This document shows, one piece after another, positions 51,996-60,833 of a DNA stretch of 64,000 nt. Under the pieces are notes generated by a model, which had not been told where the DNA came from, did no database searches, and saw nothing but the letters and a program-made list of their open reading frames with translations. Location of the stretch: positions 62,001 to 126,000 of the forward strand of contig NZ_JBDKXB010000007.1 of assembly GCF_041197575.1 (NCBI RefSeq), read 5' to 3'. The position numbers and the translations under genes were made by a program. Numbering within the stretch: the stretch's first letter is position 1; every line of letters begins with the position of its first letter. Origin of the DNA: Thioalkalicoccus limnaeus. Lineage in GTDB: Bacteria > Pseudomonadota > Gammaproteobacteria > Chromatiales > Chromatiaceae.

Positions 51996-52056
51996 GGGAT
52001 ACTAACGCCTCCCCCGGCGGCAAGGCCGGATGGCACGCAGGTATTCTGGAGAGCGA

Positions 52057-53088
52057 ATGGACGACAACCGCAAAAGGGCGCTGGCGGCGGCCCTTGCCCA
52101 GATCGAGAAACAGTTTGGCAAGGGATCCGTGATGCGCATGGGCGACACGGGCGCAGTGCGCAATGTCGATGTCATCTCGACGGGTTCGCTCGGTCTCGAT
52201 CTCGCCCTCGGAATCGGTGGCATCCCGCGGGGTCGGGTGATCGAGATCTATGGTCCGGAATCGTCCGGCAAGACGACCCTGACGCTGCACATGGTGGCCG
52301 AGGCGCAGAAGCTCGGCGGCACCGCGGCCTTCGTCGACGCCGAGCACGCGCTCGACCCGAGTTATGCCGAGAAGCTCGGGGTCAACATCGAGAACCTGTT
52401 GGTCTCGCAACCCGACACCGGTGAGCAGGCCCTCGAGATCACCGATATGCTGGTGCGCTCCGGGGCTGTCGATATCGTCGTGATCGATTCGGTCGCGGCC
52501 CTGACCCCGAAGGCCGAGATCGAGGGCGAGATGGGCGATTCGCATGTCGGCCTCCAGGCGCGGCTGATGTCGCAAGCCTTGCGGAAGCTCACGGCGAACA
52601 TCAAGCGTTCGAATAGCATCGTCGTGTTCATCAACCAGATTCGGATGAAGATCGGCGTCATGTTCGGTTCGCCGGAGACGACGACCGGCGGCAACGCGCT
52701 GAAGTTCTACGCGTCGGTGCGCCTCGACATTCGCCGTATCGGCGCCATCAAGAAGGGCGATGAGGTCGTCGGCAACGAGACCAAGGTCAAGGTGGTCAAG
52801 AACAAGGTCGCGCCGCCGTTTCGCCAAGTCACGTTCGATATCCTTTACGGCGAGGGAATCTCGCGGCAAGGCGAGATCATCGATCTGGGCGTCCAGGCCA
52901 ATATCGTCGAGAAATCGGGAGCCTGGTACAGTTACGGAGGCAACCGAATCGGTCAGGGAAAGGACAACGTCCGCACCTTTCTGCGGGACAATCCGGCGCT
53001 GGCCAGTGAGATCGAGCAGCGGATCCGTGAGCAATTGCTGCCCCAATCGGTCGGTGAGGCGGCATCCGGCGAAACCGCGGAGGCGTGA
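52057..53088 (+). CDS. recA: recombinase RecA
   Basis: 343 residues from ATG 52057 (TGGAG upstream). Walker A is GPESSGKTTL (about 66-75), Walker B is DIVVIDSVAAL, and loop L1/L2 regions EGEMGDSHVGLQARLMSQAL and NQIRMKIGVMFGSPETTTGG are intact. It forms filaments on single-stranded DNA for homologous recombination and SOS signalling. recX follows with a four-base overlap. Confidence 0.98.
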   Translation: MDDNRKRALAAALAQIEKQFGKGSVMRMGDTGAVRNVDVISTGSLGLDLALGIGGIPRGRVIEIYGPESSGKTTLTLHMVAEAQKLGGTAAFVDAEHALDPSYAEKLGVNIENLLVSQPDTGEQALEITDMLVRSGAVDIVVIDSVAALTPKAEIEGEMGDSHVGLQARLMSQALRKLTANIKRSNSIVVFINQIRMKIGVMFGSPETTTGGNALKFYASVRLDIRRIGAIKKGDEVVGNETKVKVVKNKVAPPFRQVTFDILYGEGISRQGEIIDLGVQANIVEKSGAWYSYGGNRIGQGKDNVRTFLRDNPALASEIEQRIREQLLPQSVGEAASGETAEA

Positions 53089-53531
53089 CGCTGGATCCCG
53101 AGCTCGAGGGGGCCGCGTTGCGCTTGCTGGCGCTGCGGGACCACAGTCGCCGGGAGCTTGCGGCCAAGCTGCATCGCCGTGGCTATGCGCCGGATGCTGT
53201 CGCATCGCTGCTCGAGGAGCTGGTTGCCAAAGGTCTGCTCTGTGAAGCCCGCCTCGCCGAGCATTATGTCGCCGAGCGTTTACGCAAGGGCTTTGGCCCG
53301 CTTCGTGTGCGCGAGGAATTGCATCGCAAGGGGCTCCCGGATGAGGTGATCGACCCCCATCTCCGATTATCGGATGATCGATGGCGGGAACTGATAACGA
53401 TGGCCCACGATAAGCGCTTCGGCCCGGCCAAATCCCAAGATCCTCGTGAACAGGCACGCCGTGGCCGCTTTCTCGAGTCGCGCGGGTTTCCCGTCGGTTT
53501 GATCCGGTCGTTACTGTTCGACGATCAGTGA
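53085..53531 (+). CDS. recX: RecA regulator RecX
   Basis: 148 residues from GTG 53085, which overlaps the recA stop (GTGA). RecX pattern: LRLLALRDHSRRELAAKL, LLEELVAKGLLCEARLAEHY, KGFGPLRVREELHRKGL and the C-terminal RRGRFLESRGFPVGLIRSLL. It caps and limits RecA filaments. Coupled translation keeps it in proportion to RecA. Confidence 0.92.
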   Translation: MTLDPELEGAALRLLALRDHSRRELAAKLHRRGYAPDAVASLLEELVAKGLLCEARLAEHYVAERLRKGFGPLRVREELHRKGLPDEVIDPHLRLSDDRWRELITMAHDKRFGPAKSQDPREQARRGRFLESRGFPVGLIRSLLFDDQ

Positions 53532-53586
53532 CCTGGTGCCCGAGCCCGACAGTCAATCTTCAACGCAAAGTCCCGAGTCAGTCGAC

Positions 53587-56190
53587 ATGACGAGCAGTGC
53601 AGAGCTTCGAGCCAGTTTCCTGGATTTCTTCCGAGCGCGTGACCACGAGGTCGTACCGAGCAGTTCTTTGATTCCTGCCAACGACCCGACGTTGTTGTTC
53701 ACGAATGCTGGCATGGTGCCCTTCAAGGACGTGTTTCTCGGGCGCGATCGGCGGCCCTACCGACGTGCAGCGAGCGCGCAGCGCTGCGTGCGCGCCGGCG
53801 GCAAGCACAATGATTTGGAGAATGTCGGTTATACCGGGCGCCATCACACCTTCTTCGAGATGCTCGGGAATTTCAGCTTCGGCGACTATTTCAAGCGCGA
53901 GGCCATCGCCTTTGCCTGGGAATATCTGGTCGACGTCCTGAAGTTGCCGCCGGATCGGCTGTGGGTAACGGTTTATACCGAGGATGACGAGGCGGCTTCG
54001 ATCTGGCTCGACGAGATGGGGGTCGATCCTCGGCGCTTCGCGCGGTGCGGCGCCAAGGACAACTTCTGGTCGATGGGTGACACGGGCCCGTGCGGGCCTT
54101 GCTCCGAGATCTTTTTCGACCACGGGCCGCAGGTGGCCGGCGGCCCCCCGGGCTCGCCCGACGCCGATGGCGACCGCTACGTCGAGATCTGGAACCTGGT
54201 CTTCATGCAGTACAACCGGGATGCCGACGGTCAGTTGACCCCGCTGCCGCATCCGTCCGTGGATACCGGGATGGGTCTCGAGCGGCTCGCCGCGGTCATG
54301 CAGGGGGTCCACAGCAACTATGACATCGATTTGTTGCGTCGCCTCGTCGTAGCCGCCGCCGAGGCGACGGCGGCGGGAGACCTGACCGATAAGTCGTTGC
54401 GGGTGATCGCCGACCATATCCGGTCGGCCAGTTTTCTGATCGTCGACGGTGTGACGCCGAGCAACGAAGGCCGCGGCTATGTCCTGCGGCGCATCATTCG
54501 CCGTGCGATCCGCCACGGCTACCGACTCGGGCAGGCCGAGCCCTTCTTCCACCGCCTGGTCGCGCCGCTCGTGGGGGACATGGGTTCCGCGTATCCGGAA
54601 CTGGCCGCCGCCGAGGAGCGGGTGGCGCGTGTTCTGCGGCTGGAGGAAGAGCGGTTCGCCGAGACCCTGGAGCAGGGATTGCGGATCCTCGAGGGGACGA
54701 TCGCTGGCCTCGCCGAGCCCGAGATCCGCGGCGATGTCGTCTTCAAGCTGTACGATACCTATGGTTTTCCGGTCGATCTGACCGCCGATATCGCCCGGGA
54801 ACGTGGCCTGTCGCTGGATCTCGCGGGTTTCGAGCGCGAGATGGCGCAGCAGCGGGAACGGGCACGGGCCGCGAGCCACTTCGGAACGGCGCAGGAGATG
54901 GCGCTGGAGTTCGAGGGGACCACCGATTTCACCGGCTACGAACACCTCGCGGACCAGGCCACCGTCGTCGGCCTGTATCGGGATGGCGCCGCGACGGACC
55001 GGCTCGCGACAGGCGAAGAGGGCATCCTGGTGCTCGATGTGACGCCCTTTTACGGCGAGTCCGGTGGACAGGTCGGGGACCGTGGCGTCTTGACCACCGA
55101 GACCGCGCGGTTCGATGTCACGGATACCCGCAAGAAGGGCGGCGACCTGATCTTCCATGTCGGTCGCCTCGTCACCGGTGAGATCGGCCTTGGCGATCGC
55201 GTCGGGGCCCAGGTCGACGTCGAGCGGCGGCTCGCCACGGCCCTGAACCACTCGGCCACTCACTTGCTGCACGCCGCGCTGCGACAGGTGCTCGGCGAGC
55301 ACGTGCAGCAGAAAGGCTCACTCGTCGAGCCAGAGCGGTTGCGCTTCGATTTCACGCACTTCGAAGGCGTCACCCGCGAGCAGCTGGTTCGGATCGAGCG
55401 GCTGGTCAATCAGGAGATCCGGGCCAACCATCTGGTCGAGACGCGGATCATGAGTCTGGATGACGCCAAGGCGTCCGGTGCCTTGGCCCTGTTCGGCGAA
55501 AAATACGCCGATCAGGTCCGCGTCTTGCGTATGGGGGATTTTTCGACCGAGCTGTGTGGCGGGACCCATGTCAAGGCCGTCGGCGATATCGGTCTGTTCA
55601 AGATCGTCAGCGAGGGCGGGATTGCCGCCGGGGTGCGTCGGATCGAGGCGCTGACCGGGGCGGCCGCGGTCCAGTGGGTCGAGGCGGATGAAGATCGTTT
55701 GCTGCGGCTGACCGAATTGCTCAAGGGTGGGCGGGAAGACGTCGATCAAAGGGTCTCCCAGTTGCTCGAACGAACTCGCCGCCTGGAGAAGGAGCTCGAG
55801 CGGCTCAAAGGCAAGCTGGCCGGAGCAGCGGGCCAGGATCTTGCCGCCCAGGCGGTGGCCGTGGGGCCGGTCCAGGTGCTGGCCGCGCGTCTCGATGGGG
55901 CCGATGCGAAGGCGCTGCGCGAGACCCTCGATCAACTCAAGGGGCGTCTCGGCAGCGCGGTCGTCGTCTTGGCCGGCGATGCCGAGGGGAAGGTCAACCT
56001 GGTCGCCGGCGTGACGAAGGATCTGACGGATCGTCTGAAGGCCGGCGACCTGATCCGCGACGTCGCGGCCAAGGTCGGCGGCAAGGGCGGTGGCCGGGCC
56101 GATATGGCGCAGGCGGGTGGCACCGACCCGGCTGGCCTGCCGGCGGCCCTGGGGTTGGTCGAGGATTGGGTGCGTGACAGGTTGGCGTGA
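53587..56190 (+). CDS. alaS: alanyl-tRNA synthetase
   Basis: 867 residues from ATG 53587 (MTSSAELRASFLDFF is the family start; an upstream frame adds 17 unrelated residues). Catalytic domain: RCVRAGGKHNDLENVGYTGR then HHTFFEMLGNFSFGDYFK. Editing domain: NHSATHLLHAALR and ELCGGTHVKAVGDIGLF. The C-terminal oligomerisation/C-Ala domain ends DMAQAGGTDPAGLPAAL. It charges tRNA-Ala and edits Ser and Gly. Followed by lysC as in other gammaproteobacteria. Confidence 0.97.
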   Translation: MTSSAELRASFLDFFRARDHEVVPSSSLIPANDPTLLFTNAGMVPFKDVFLGRDRRPYRRAASAQRCVRAGGKHNDLENVGYTGRHHTFFEMLGNFSFGDYFKREAIAFAWEYLVDVLKLPPDRLWVTVYTEDDEAASIWLDEMGVDPRRFARCGAKDNFWSMGDTGPCGPCSEIFFDHGPQVAGGPPGSPDADGDRYVEIWNLVFMQYNRDADGQLTPLPHPSVDTGMGLERLAAVMQGVHSNYDIDLLRRLVVAAAEATAAGDLTDKSLRVIADHIRSASFLIVDGVTPSNEGRGYVLRRIIRRAIRHGYRLGQAEPFFHRLVAPLVGDMGSAYPELAAAEERVARVLRLEEERFAETLEQGLRILEGTIAGLAEPEIRGDVVFKLYDTYGFPVDLTADIARERGLSLDLAGFEREMAQQRERARAASHFGTAQEMALEFEGTTDFTGYEHLADQATVVGLYRDGAATDRLATGEEGILVLDVTPFYGESGGQVGDRGVLTTETARFDVTDTRKKGGDLIFHVGRLVTGEIGLGDRVGAQVDVERRLATALNHSATHLLHAALRQVLGEHVQQKGSLVEPERLRFDFTHFEGVTREQLVRIERLVNQEIRANHLVETRIMSLDDAKASGALALFGEKYADQVRVLRMGDFSTELCGGTHVKAVGDIGLFKIVSEGGIAAGVRRIEALTGAAAVQWVEADEDRLLRLTELLKGGREDVDQRVSQLLERTRRLEKELERLKGKLAGAAGQDLAAQAVAVGPVQVLAARLDGADAKALRETLDQLKGRLGSAVVVLAGDAEGKVNLVAGVTKDLTDRLKAGDLIRDVAAKVGGKGGGRADMAQAGGTDPAGLPAALGLVEDWVRDRLA

Positions 56191-56308
56191 GCCGTTCGAC
56201 CGCCGAGGGAGGACACCCGTCGCCAGGCATCTTTGCGAAGCGAGCAGATCAGGCTACCATACCGGCCCTTCGCTTCCATCGATCGATTAACGCGTAATTG
56301 CTGTCAAG

Positions 56309-57535
56309 ATGTCGCTGATCGTACAGAAATACGGTGGTACCTCGGTCGGTACCCCCGAACGGATCAAGGCCGTCGCCGCGCGGGTCAAGGCTTGGCGTGA
56401 TCGCGGTCATCAGGTCGTCGTGGTCGTTTCGGCGATGTCGGGCGAGACGGATCGGTTGCTCGCGCTGGCGAAGTCGGTCCAGACACGCCCACTTCTTCGC
56501 GAGCTCGACGTGCTGCTGGCGACCGGCGAACAGGTTACGATCGCGTTGCTCAGCATGGCCCTCGATGAGATCCGCTGTCCCGCGCGCTCCTACACGGGTG
56601 CGCAGGTCCACATCCTCACCGACAGCGCGCACAGCAAGGCGCGGATACGGGATATCGACGCCGCCCGGGTCCAGGCCGATCTCGCTGCCGGCCGTGTCGT
56701 CGTGGTGGCTGGCTTTCAAGGGGTCGATGAAACCGGAAACATCACGACCCTCGGGCGGGGCGGGTCGGATACCTCCGCCGTCGCGTTGGCCGCGGCCCTG
56801 AAGGCCGATGAGTGCCAGATCTACACCGATGTCGACGGCGTCTACACGACGGATCCGCGCATCGAACCGCGCGCGCGCCGACTGGCGCGGATCACCTTCG
56901 AAGAGATGCTGGAGATGGCGAGCCTCGGTTCGAAGGTCCTGCAAATCCGCTCGGTCGAGTTCGCCGGCAAGTACCGGGTTCCGTTGCGTGTCCTCTCGAG
57001 TTTTGGCGAAGGGGAGGGCACCCTGATCACGTTCGAGGAGGGTTCCGTGGAAGAGGCCAAGATCGCCGGTATCGCGTTCGCGCGTGACGAGGCCAAGTTG
57101 ACGCTGCTCGGGGTACCGGATCAACCGGGTGTCGCCCACCGGATCCTGGGCCCGATCGCCGAGGCCAACATCGAGGTCGACATGATCGTGCAGAACGTCG
57201 CCGCGGACGAGGCGACGACGGATTTTACCTTCACGGTCCATCGCAACGATTATCCGCGGGCGTACGAGATCCTGGAGCACGCGGCCGCGGAGCTCGGGGC
57301 GCGCCAGGTCGTCGGTGACGAACGGATCGTCAAGGTCTCGCTGGTTGGCGTCGGGATGCGCTCGCATGCGGGGATCGCGAGCAAGATGTTTGCGGCCCTC
57401 GCCAAAGAGGGCATCAATATCCGCATGATCTCGACATCGGAGATCAAGATTTCAGTCGTGATCGACGAACGCTACCTGGAGCTCGGTGTCCGAGCTTTAC
57501 ATGAAGCCTTCGATCTGGATACCGCGGCCGCTTGA
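56309..57535 (+). CDS. lysC: aspartate kinase
   Basis: 408 residues. VQKYGGTSVGTPERIKAVA at the N-terminus, VVSAMSGETDRLL, TLGRGGSDTSAVALAAAL and DVDGVYTTDPR define the kinase. The C-terminal half has two ACT domains (VPDQPGVAHRILGPIAEANI, GMRSHAGIASKMFAALAKEG) for lysine/threonine feedback. The length fits the type with alpha and beta subunits from one gene, though an internal start was not examined. It starts the aspartate-family amino acid pathway. Confidence 0.96.
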   Translation: MSLIVQKYGGTSVGTPERIKAVAARVKAWRDRGHQVVVVVSAMSGETDRLLALAKSVQTRPLLRELDVLLATGEQVTIALLSMALDEIRCPARSYTGAQVHILTDSAHSKARIRDIDAARVQADLAAGRVVVVAGFQGVDETGNITTLGRGGSDTSAVALAAALKADECQIYTDVDGVYTTDPRIEPRARRLARITFEEMLEMASLGSKVLQIRSVEFAGKYRVPLRVLSSFGEGEGTLITFEEGSVEEAKIAGIAFARDEAKLTLLGVPDQPGVAHRILGPIAEANIEVDMIVQNVAADEATTDFTFTVHRNDYPRAYEILEHAAAELGARQVVGDERIVKVSLVGVGMRSHAGIASKMFAALAKEGINIRMISTSEIKISVVIDERYLELGVRALHEAFDLDTAAA

Positions 57536-57690
57536 TATTCTATCGCTCTACCCCATTGACATCCGAACAGTTCCTGGCCCCATTTTGGCTGCAAAAACAG
57601 CTCTAGTGTGGGCCGGCTGTTGCTAGAATTCAGATGACCGGAACCGCGAATCATAACTCCGGCGCTTGGTTGGGTGCAGCTGGGTCAGTG

Positions 57691-57718
57691 TTGTTATTAC
57701 ACAATTTTAGGGGATCAT
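57691..57718 (+). promoter_or_regulatory. possible promoter for csrA
   Basis: TTGTTA (57691-57696) and GATCAT (57713-57718) are 16 bases apart within an unusually AT-rich patch, each matching four of six consensus bases. Confidence 0.35.
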
Positions 57719-57776
57719 ACCCCAAAGTAATAGACCTAGTTGCGATTTGGATGATGGAAAAAGGGAGATTCAACAA

Positions 57777-57995
57777 ATGTTGATCTTAACTCGTCGGGTT
57801 GGTGAAACTCTGATGATCGGTGATGAAGTCACGGTTACCGTCTTGGGAGTCAAAGGTAACCAGGTTCGGATTGGTGTCAATGCGCCGCGCGATGTGGCGG
57901 TTCATCGAGAGGAGATCTACGAGCGCATTAAACGGGAGCAGGCCGAAGGGATCGTCAGGTCACCCGATGCCGGGACCGGTCATCTGGCCGACTGA
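57777..57995 (+). CDS. csrA: carbon storage regulator CsrA
   Basis: 72 residues from ATG 57777 after GGGAG. The sequence MLILTRRVGETLMIGDEVTV, VLGVKGNQVRIGVNAPRDVA and VHREEIYERIKREQ is standard CsrA. It binds GGA motifs in leaders of target mRNAs and controls their translation. Its place between lysC and tRNA-Ser is conserved in gammaproteobacteria. Confidence 0.96.
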   Translation: MLILTRRVGETLMIGDEVTVTVLGVKGNQVRIGVNAPRDVAVHREEIYERIKREQAEGIVRSPDAGTGHLAD

Positions 57996-58093
57996 CTGTC
58001 GGCTGGTCAAAACGACAGGGGTTCGGTTACAATCGAACGCCTGTCGCCTGTTTTGCCTTTAAACCATTCAGATTGTGTGGGTTAAGAAGGCCC

Positions 58094-58111
58094 GAGCCCG
58101 CTGGGCTCTTT
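58094..58111 (+). terminator. possible terminator after csrA
   Basis: GAGCCC (58094-58099) and GGGCTC (58103-58108) form a six-base-pair stem with a three-base loop, followed by TTTAT. The T-run is short; it ends nine bases before tRNA-Ser. Confidence 0.4.
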
Positions 58112-58119
58112 ATCATACT

Positions 58120-58210
58120 GGAGAGATGGCCGAGTGGCTGAAGGCGCTCCCCTGCTAAGGGAGTATGGGCTAATCCCCCATCGAGGGTTCGAATCCCTCT
58201 CTCTCCGCCA
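58120..58210 (+). tRNA. tRNA-Ser (anticodon GCU)
   Basis: 91-base class II tRNA with encoded CCA. GGAGAGA pairs with TCTCTCC; the anticodon loop CTGCTAA carries GCU; the long variable arm and GGTTCGAATCC T-loop are present. It is the last conserved gene before the accessory region. Confidence 0.96.
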
Positions 58211-58498
58211 TAAACTAAAATAATATCGTTCATTCAGGCGATGGCAGGGCGCAAATCCGCCCTCGTCCCCTATCGTGGCCCATCCAGACACGGCTGTTCC
58301 TGCCTCGACAGGGGGTGCGGTCCTGTTCTCGAAAGCCCGCTCATCGATAGGGCCACACCGACAATCCGCTCAATGAGACAGGGCTGAGTCACAGGCGGTA
58401 GCCGTTACCGAGCTGGGTGACCTTGTCGCCAGGGATGCTGGTCCAGCTGGAGCGGTTTCGGCGCCGATCGGCGCATCCCGCGCGTCGCCGGCCGGTCA

Positions 58499-58774
58499 CC
58501 GTGTGTCCAGGTCCGCAATCTCACCGAACGGCGCGAGCAACTTGGCGTACTCCAGCAGATGAAGGCCGATGGCGACATCGCCCACGTCGGCATCATCACC
58601 TCGCATAGTCGCCGGCACGACCAGGTCGAGCGCATCATGCGCGAACACGCCATCGATTTCGTGCAACTGACCTACAACGTCACCCACCGCCAGGTCGAAG
58701 ATCGCCTGCTGCCGCTGGCCAAGGAAAAAGGCATTGCCGTCTTATTCCTGAAGCACCCGCGCCAGGTTGGGTAG
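58499..58774 (+). pseudogene. aldo/keto reductase remnant
   Basis: In one frame the sequence reads VRNLTERREQLGVLQQMKAD, GDIAHVGIITSHSRRHDQVE, RIMREHAIDFVQLTYNVTHR, QVEDRLLPLAKEKGIAVLF and stops. This is the middle of an aldo/keto reductase (the conserved MK-x-G-x-I-x-H/Y-G-TSH and DFVQ-x-TYN segments). The N-terminal catalytic Tyr/Lys part and the C-terminal cofactor part are missing. No good start codon is present. Confidence 0.65.
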
Positions 58775-58824
58775 ACCCAGCGCCAGGGCGGTGCGGGCCG
58801 GCCCTCGGCACTCCCAGGGTGGGC

Positions 58825-59235
58825 TCAGTTTTCCTCAGGATTCAACCAATTCTCGGTAACCAGCTCCGGCACACGCCGGAACTCGCCCAGATTGTCTGTC
58901 ACCACCACCGCCCCCAGCGCGAGACCTTGCGCGGCAATCCAAAGATCATTCGCGCCAATGGGGGTACCGGCGCGTTCGAGCTGGGCACGGACCTGGCCGT
59001 AGCGTTGGCTCACTCGACCGTCAAGCGGCACCAGTTCGATTTCCTCGGTCAACCGAGCGAGACGGGCGGCATTTTTCTCCCGGTAAGCGCTCTTCTCAAC
59101 GCCCAGTTGCAGCTCGCCCAACACCACAGGAGAAAGAACCAGATCGGCCAACGCGGTCTGCTCCAGCCTTACGCGCACAACCTCCACGCCCTTCATGGCC
59201 GCGATGAAGATATTGGTATCGAGTAGGTAGCGCAT
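58825..59235 (-). CDS. vapC: VapC-type PIN-domain toxin
   Basis: 136 residues. PIN acidic residues appear in YLLDTNIFIAAMKG (Asp6), VVLGELQLGVEKS (Glu) and IGANDLWIAAQGLALGAVVV then TDNLGEF (Asp). VapC proteins are Mg-dependent ribonucleases that cleave tRNA or rRNA. Its ATG directly follows the antitoxin stop (TAGATG), the usual VapBC arrangement. Confidence 0.9.
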   Translation of the reverse strand: MRYLLDTNIFIAAMKGVEVVRVRLEQTALADLVLSPVVLGELQLGVEKSAYREKNAARLARLTEEIELVPLDGRVSQRYGQVRAQLERAGTPIGANDLWIAAQGLALGAVVVTDNLGEFRRVPELVTENWLNPEEN

Positions 59236-59490
59236 CTACCAGGCTTGGACCCGCTCCGGCGGGGCATCTTCCGGCGCCACCAAGTCGATCTCATCGTGAT
59301 CTGCCCAAAATGGACGGAACGCGTCCGCAGCCAGGCTGGGTTTTTCCGGCACCAGGCGTGCGATCACTCGACCGCGGCGCATGATGGCGATCGTTTCACC
59401 GGCCTCCACGGCCGCCAGCAAACCAGAAAGCTTTGCCTTGGCTTCTGTTATCTGAACGCAACGCACAGAGAATATCCAGAAAATGACCAT
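59236..59490 (-). CDS. Phd/YefM-type antitoxin partner of vapC
   Basis: 84 residues from ATG 59490; GTG 59466 (VRCVQITEAKAKLSGLL) may be the real start, because the family usually begins M-x-V-x-I-x-EAK. The N-terminal DNA-binding part ITEAKAKLSGLLAAVEAGET then IAIMRRGRVIARLVP is a Phd fold; the C-terminal acidic tail (DEIDLVAPEDAPPE) would bind the toxin. The two genes should be co-transcribed and autoregulated. Confidence 0.82.
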   Translation of the reverse strand: MVIFWIFSVRCVQITEAKAKLSGLLAAVEAGETIAIMRRGRVIARLVPEKPSLAADAFRPFWADHDEIDLVAPEDAPPERVQAW

Positions 59491-59599
59491 ATGGTCAGAA
59501 TACTCCTCGAGGCGCCCCTCAGCAAACTCGGTCGAACAACAAAGCCTGCTAGCACCGCTGCATCCGCGTGTCTTTAACGCCTTTTCCCCTGCCCAGGGT

Positions 59600-59704
59600 G
59601 TTGTACGCGAGACCGTAGCTCTCGCAGAGCTTGATGCCGGCGATCTTGGCGATCGCGTACGGCTCATTGGTCGGCTCGAGCACCCCCGTCCCCAGCGCCT
59701 CTTC
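59600..59704 (-). pseudogene. GDP-L-fucose synthase fragment
   Basis: Minus-strand frame reads GTGVLEPTNEPYAIAKIAGI then KLCESYGLAYNT. This matches the catalytic Y-x3-K segment of GDP-fucose synthase/NAD-dependent epimerases (LEPTNEPYAIAKIAGIKLCESY). Only about 35 residues are left; the frame then runs into unrelated sequence. Confidence 0.7.
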
Positions 59705-59711
59705 GCCATCA

Positions 59712-59771
59712 GCCCGCCCACGGCGCCAGCGTCCCATCGGGCACGCTCGAGGGCAGGTTCACGACCCGCTC
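59712..59771. repeat. 60-bp inverted repeat, copy 1
   Basis: Its reverse complement matches 60930-60989 at about 57 of 60 positions. It encodes the ERVVNLPSSVPDG end of the aminotransferase fragment. Confidence 0.8.
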
Positions 59772-59817
59772 TTCGAGCCAGATCGCATTCGCCAAGCCGT
59801 CGTGTTGGCAATCGGCG

Positions 59818-59907
59818 TACATCGGCAGGCGGTTCATCAGGCGCCAGATCGGGCGGGTCATCACGCCCTGGGCATTGGTCTCGCGCAGGAAGGCCTCGCG
59901 CTCGGCG
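59818..59907. repeat. 90-bp direct repeat, copy 1
   Basis: Matches 62100-62189 at about 87 of 90 positions by eye. It lies within the aminotransferase fragments. Confidence 0.8.
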
Positions 59908-60382
59908 GGCGAGGCGAGCCGCACCTACATGGTGCCCTGTACCCAATCGCGGAGGGGAGTCGAACTTGGAGCCATAAACGCTCGAAGGCTCGTCCGTCCG
60001 CAAGCCGATAGGCCGAGAAATCCCGTACATCAACCGTAATGATCCTGTTGATACCGTGGATTCCAGCGAGCGTGACGAGTGCCGCGTCGGTGAAGTCAGG
60101 TTCAAGGTTCTGATATTTCTTCAATGTGGCGCGGATCGCCGGCAGCTCGGTGATACTGAGGTCACGCAGGATGATGCCGTGGCATTCCAGCCAGCTCAGG
60201 AGCGCGATTTTGCCGGATGTATCGAGGAAAAAGCCCGTCTCGGTGACTACGGGCCAGAGAGAATGCAGGCTCAGGCGTTGATGATTGGCCAGGAACTCGA
60301 CGGCGGAGGTGTGATGCGGGTCATTGCGAGCGAACAGGGCGACAAGAAAGCCGGTATCAACCCAGGCGGCCATGTTTGGCAT
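59861..60382 (-). CDS. PIN-domain toxin with displaced C-terminus
   Basis: 173 residues from ATG 60382 (GGGAGG just upstream). PIN motifs: AAWVDTGFLVALFARNDPHH (Asp), VVTETGFFLDTSG (Glu), EPDFTDAALVTLAGIHGI then NRIITVDVRDFSAYRL (Asp). PIN toxins of this group normally end shortly after DGRAFE. Here the frame continues for about 35 residues (WLQVRLPSAIGYRAPCRCGS and a Pro/Arg-rich tail) into the aminotransferase fragment, so the native stop seems lost through rearrangement. It overlaps its antitoxin gene. Confidence 0.75.
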   Translation of the reverse strand: MPNMAAWVDTGFLVALFARNDPHHTSAVEFLANHQRLSLHSLWPVVTETGFFLDTSGKIALLSWLECHGIILRDLSITELPAIRATLKKYQNLEPDFTDAALVTLAGIHGINRIITVDVRDFSAYRLADGRAFERLWLQVRLPSAIGYRAPCRCGSPRPPSARPSCARPMPRA

Positions 60383-60617
60383 GCAGGGCCTCCCAGATTT
60401 GGCGTTTTGCGGGATCGGTGGGTGGCTCGGCAAGATGTCCGGCGCCGAACAGATCCCGTCCTGTTTCATAGGGCGTCGGCCCCGTTTGTTCCAACAGACG
60501 CTGACAGAGCTCACGAATCCCCTGGCGGACCAGATCATCCTGGCTACGCGCGGATTGACGGCTCACGCGTTCCAATAAGGCTTGTTCCTCGGGGGTCAGG
60601 CACACGGTGAATGACAT
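60357..60617 (-). CDS. ribbon-helix-helix-like antitoxin of the second PIN toxin
   Basis: 86 residues. The N-terminal MSFTVCLTPEEQALLERVSR QSARSQDDLVRQGIRELCQRL pattern fits a short ribbon-helix-helix DNA-binding domain; the C-terminal half (ETGRDLFGAGHLAEPPTDPA) would wrap the toxin. It precedes and overlaps the PIN gene by 26 bases. The name VapB-like is by position; the family was not confirmed. Confidence 0.72.
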   Translation of the reverse strand: MSFTVCLTPEEQALLERVSRQSARSQDDLVRQGIRELCQRLLEQTGPTPYETGRDLFGAGHLAEPPTDPAKRQIWEALHAKHGRLG

Positions 60618-60718
60618 GGTTTCGTCCTCGCATCAGTGATCACGACGTTCTGCTGTTTACATAGCGCATCACGAGGGGGTTGACAACACATCCGTCGCTC
60701 TGTTGCCGGGGGAGCGTC

Positions 60719-60830
60719 CTATGATTCAGGGAATAGCCGTTCCAAGATGGCGACGATCCGCTCGCCCGTGTGCCCGCTCCCAGGGCGATGGTGCCGGTCG
60801 CCGGCGAACAGGGCTCGTTCCAGGGACAGC
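60719..60830 (-). pseudogene. possible UDP-sugar 2-epimerase C-terminal fragment
   Basis: The minus frame reads LSLERALFAGDRHHRPGSGH then TGERIVAILERLFPES and stops. The GHTGERIVAIL ending resembles the C-terminus of UDP-GlcNAc 2-epimerases (YGDG-x-A-x-ERIV). Only about 36 residues remain, so the identity is tentative. Confidence 0.4.
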
Positions 60831-60833
60831 CGC

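Larger units (their letters stand above)
59710..59924 (-). pseudogene. LegC-type aminotransferase C-terminal fragment, copy 1
   Basis: The frame reads EREAFLRETNAQGVMTRPIW, RLMNRLPMYADCQHDGLANA, IWLEERVVNLPSSVPDG. This is the C-terminus of DegT/DnrJ/EryC1 sugar aminotransferases of the LegC/PglE kind, used for nonulosonic acid or bacillosamine-type sugars. The PLP lysine domain is absent. It abuts the fucose-synthase fragment and the altered 3' end of the next toxin gene. Confidence 0.7.

Noticed and set aside
51265..53556. 763-codon open frame on the minus strand across thpR, recA and recX
   Set aside because: It is antisense to three well-conserved genes and has no recognisable domain; long antisense frames are expected in GC-rich coding DNA.
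53578..55302. 574-codon open frame on the minus strand inside alaS
   Set aside because: Antisense shadow of the alanyl-tRNA synthetase catalytic domain.
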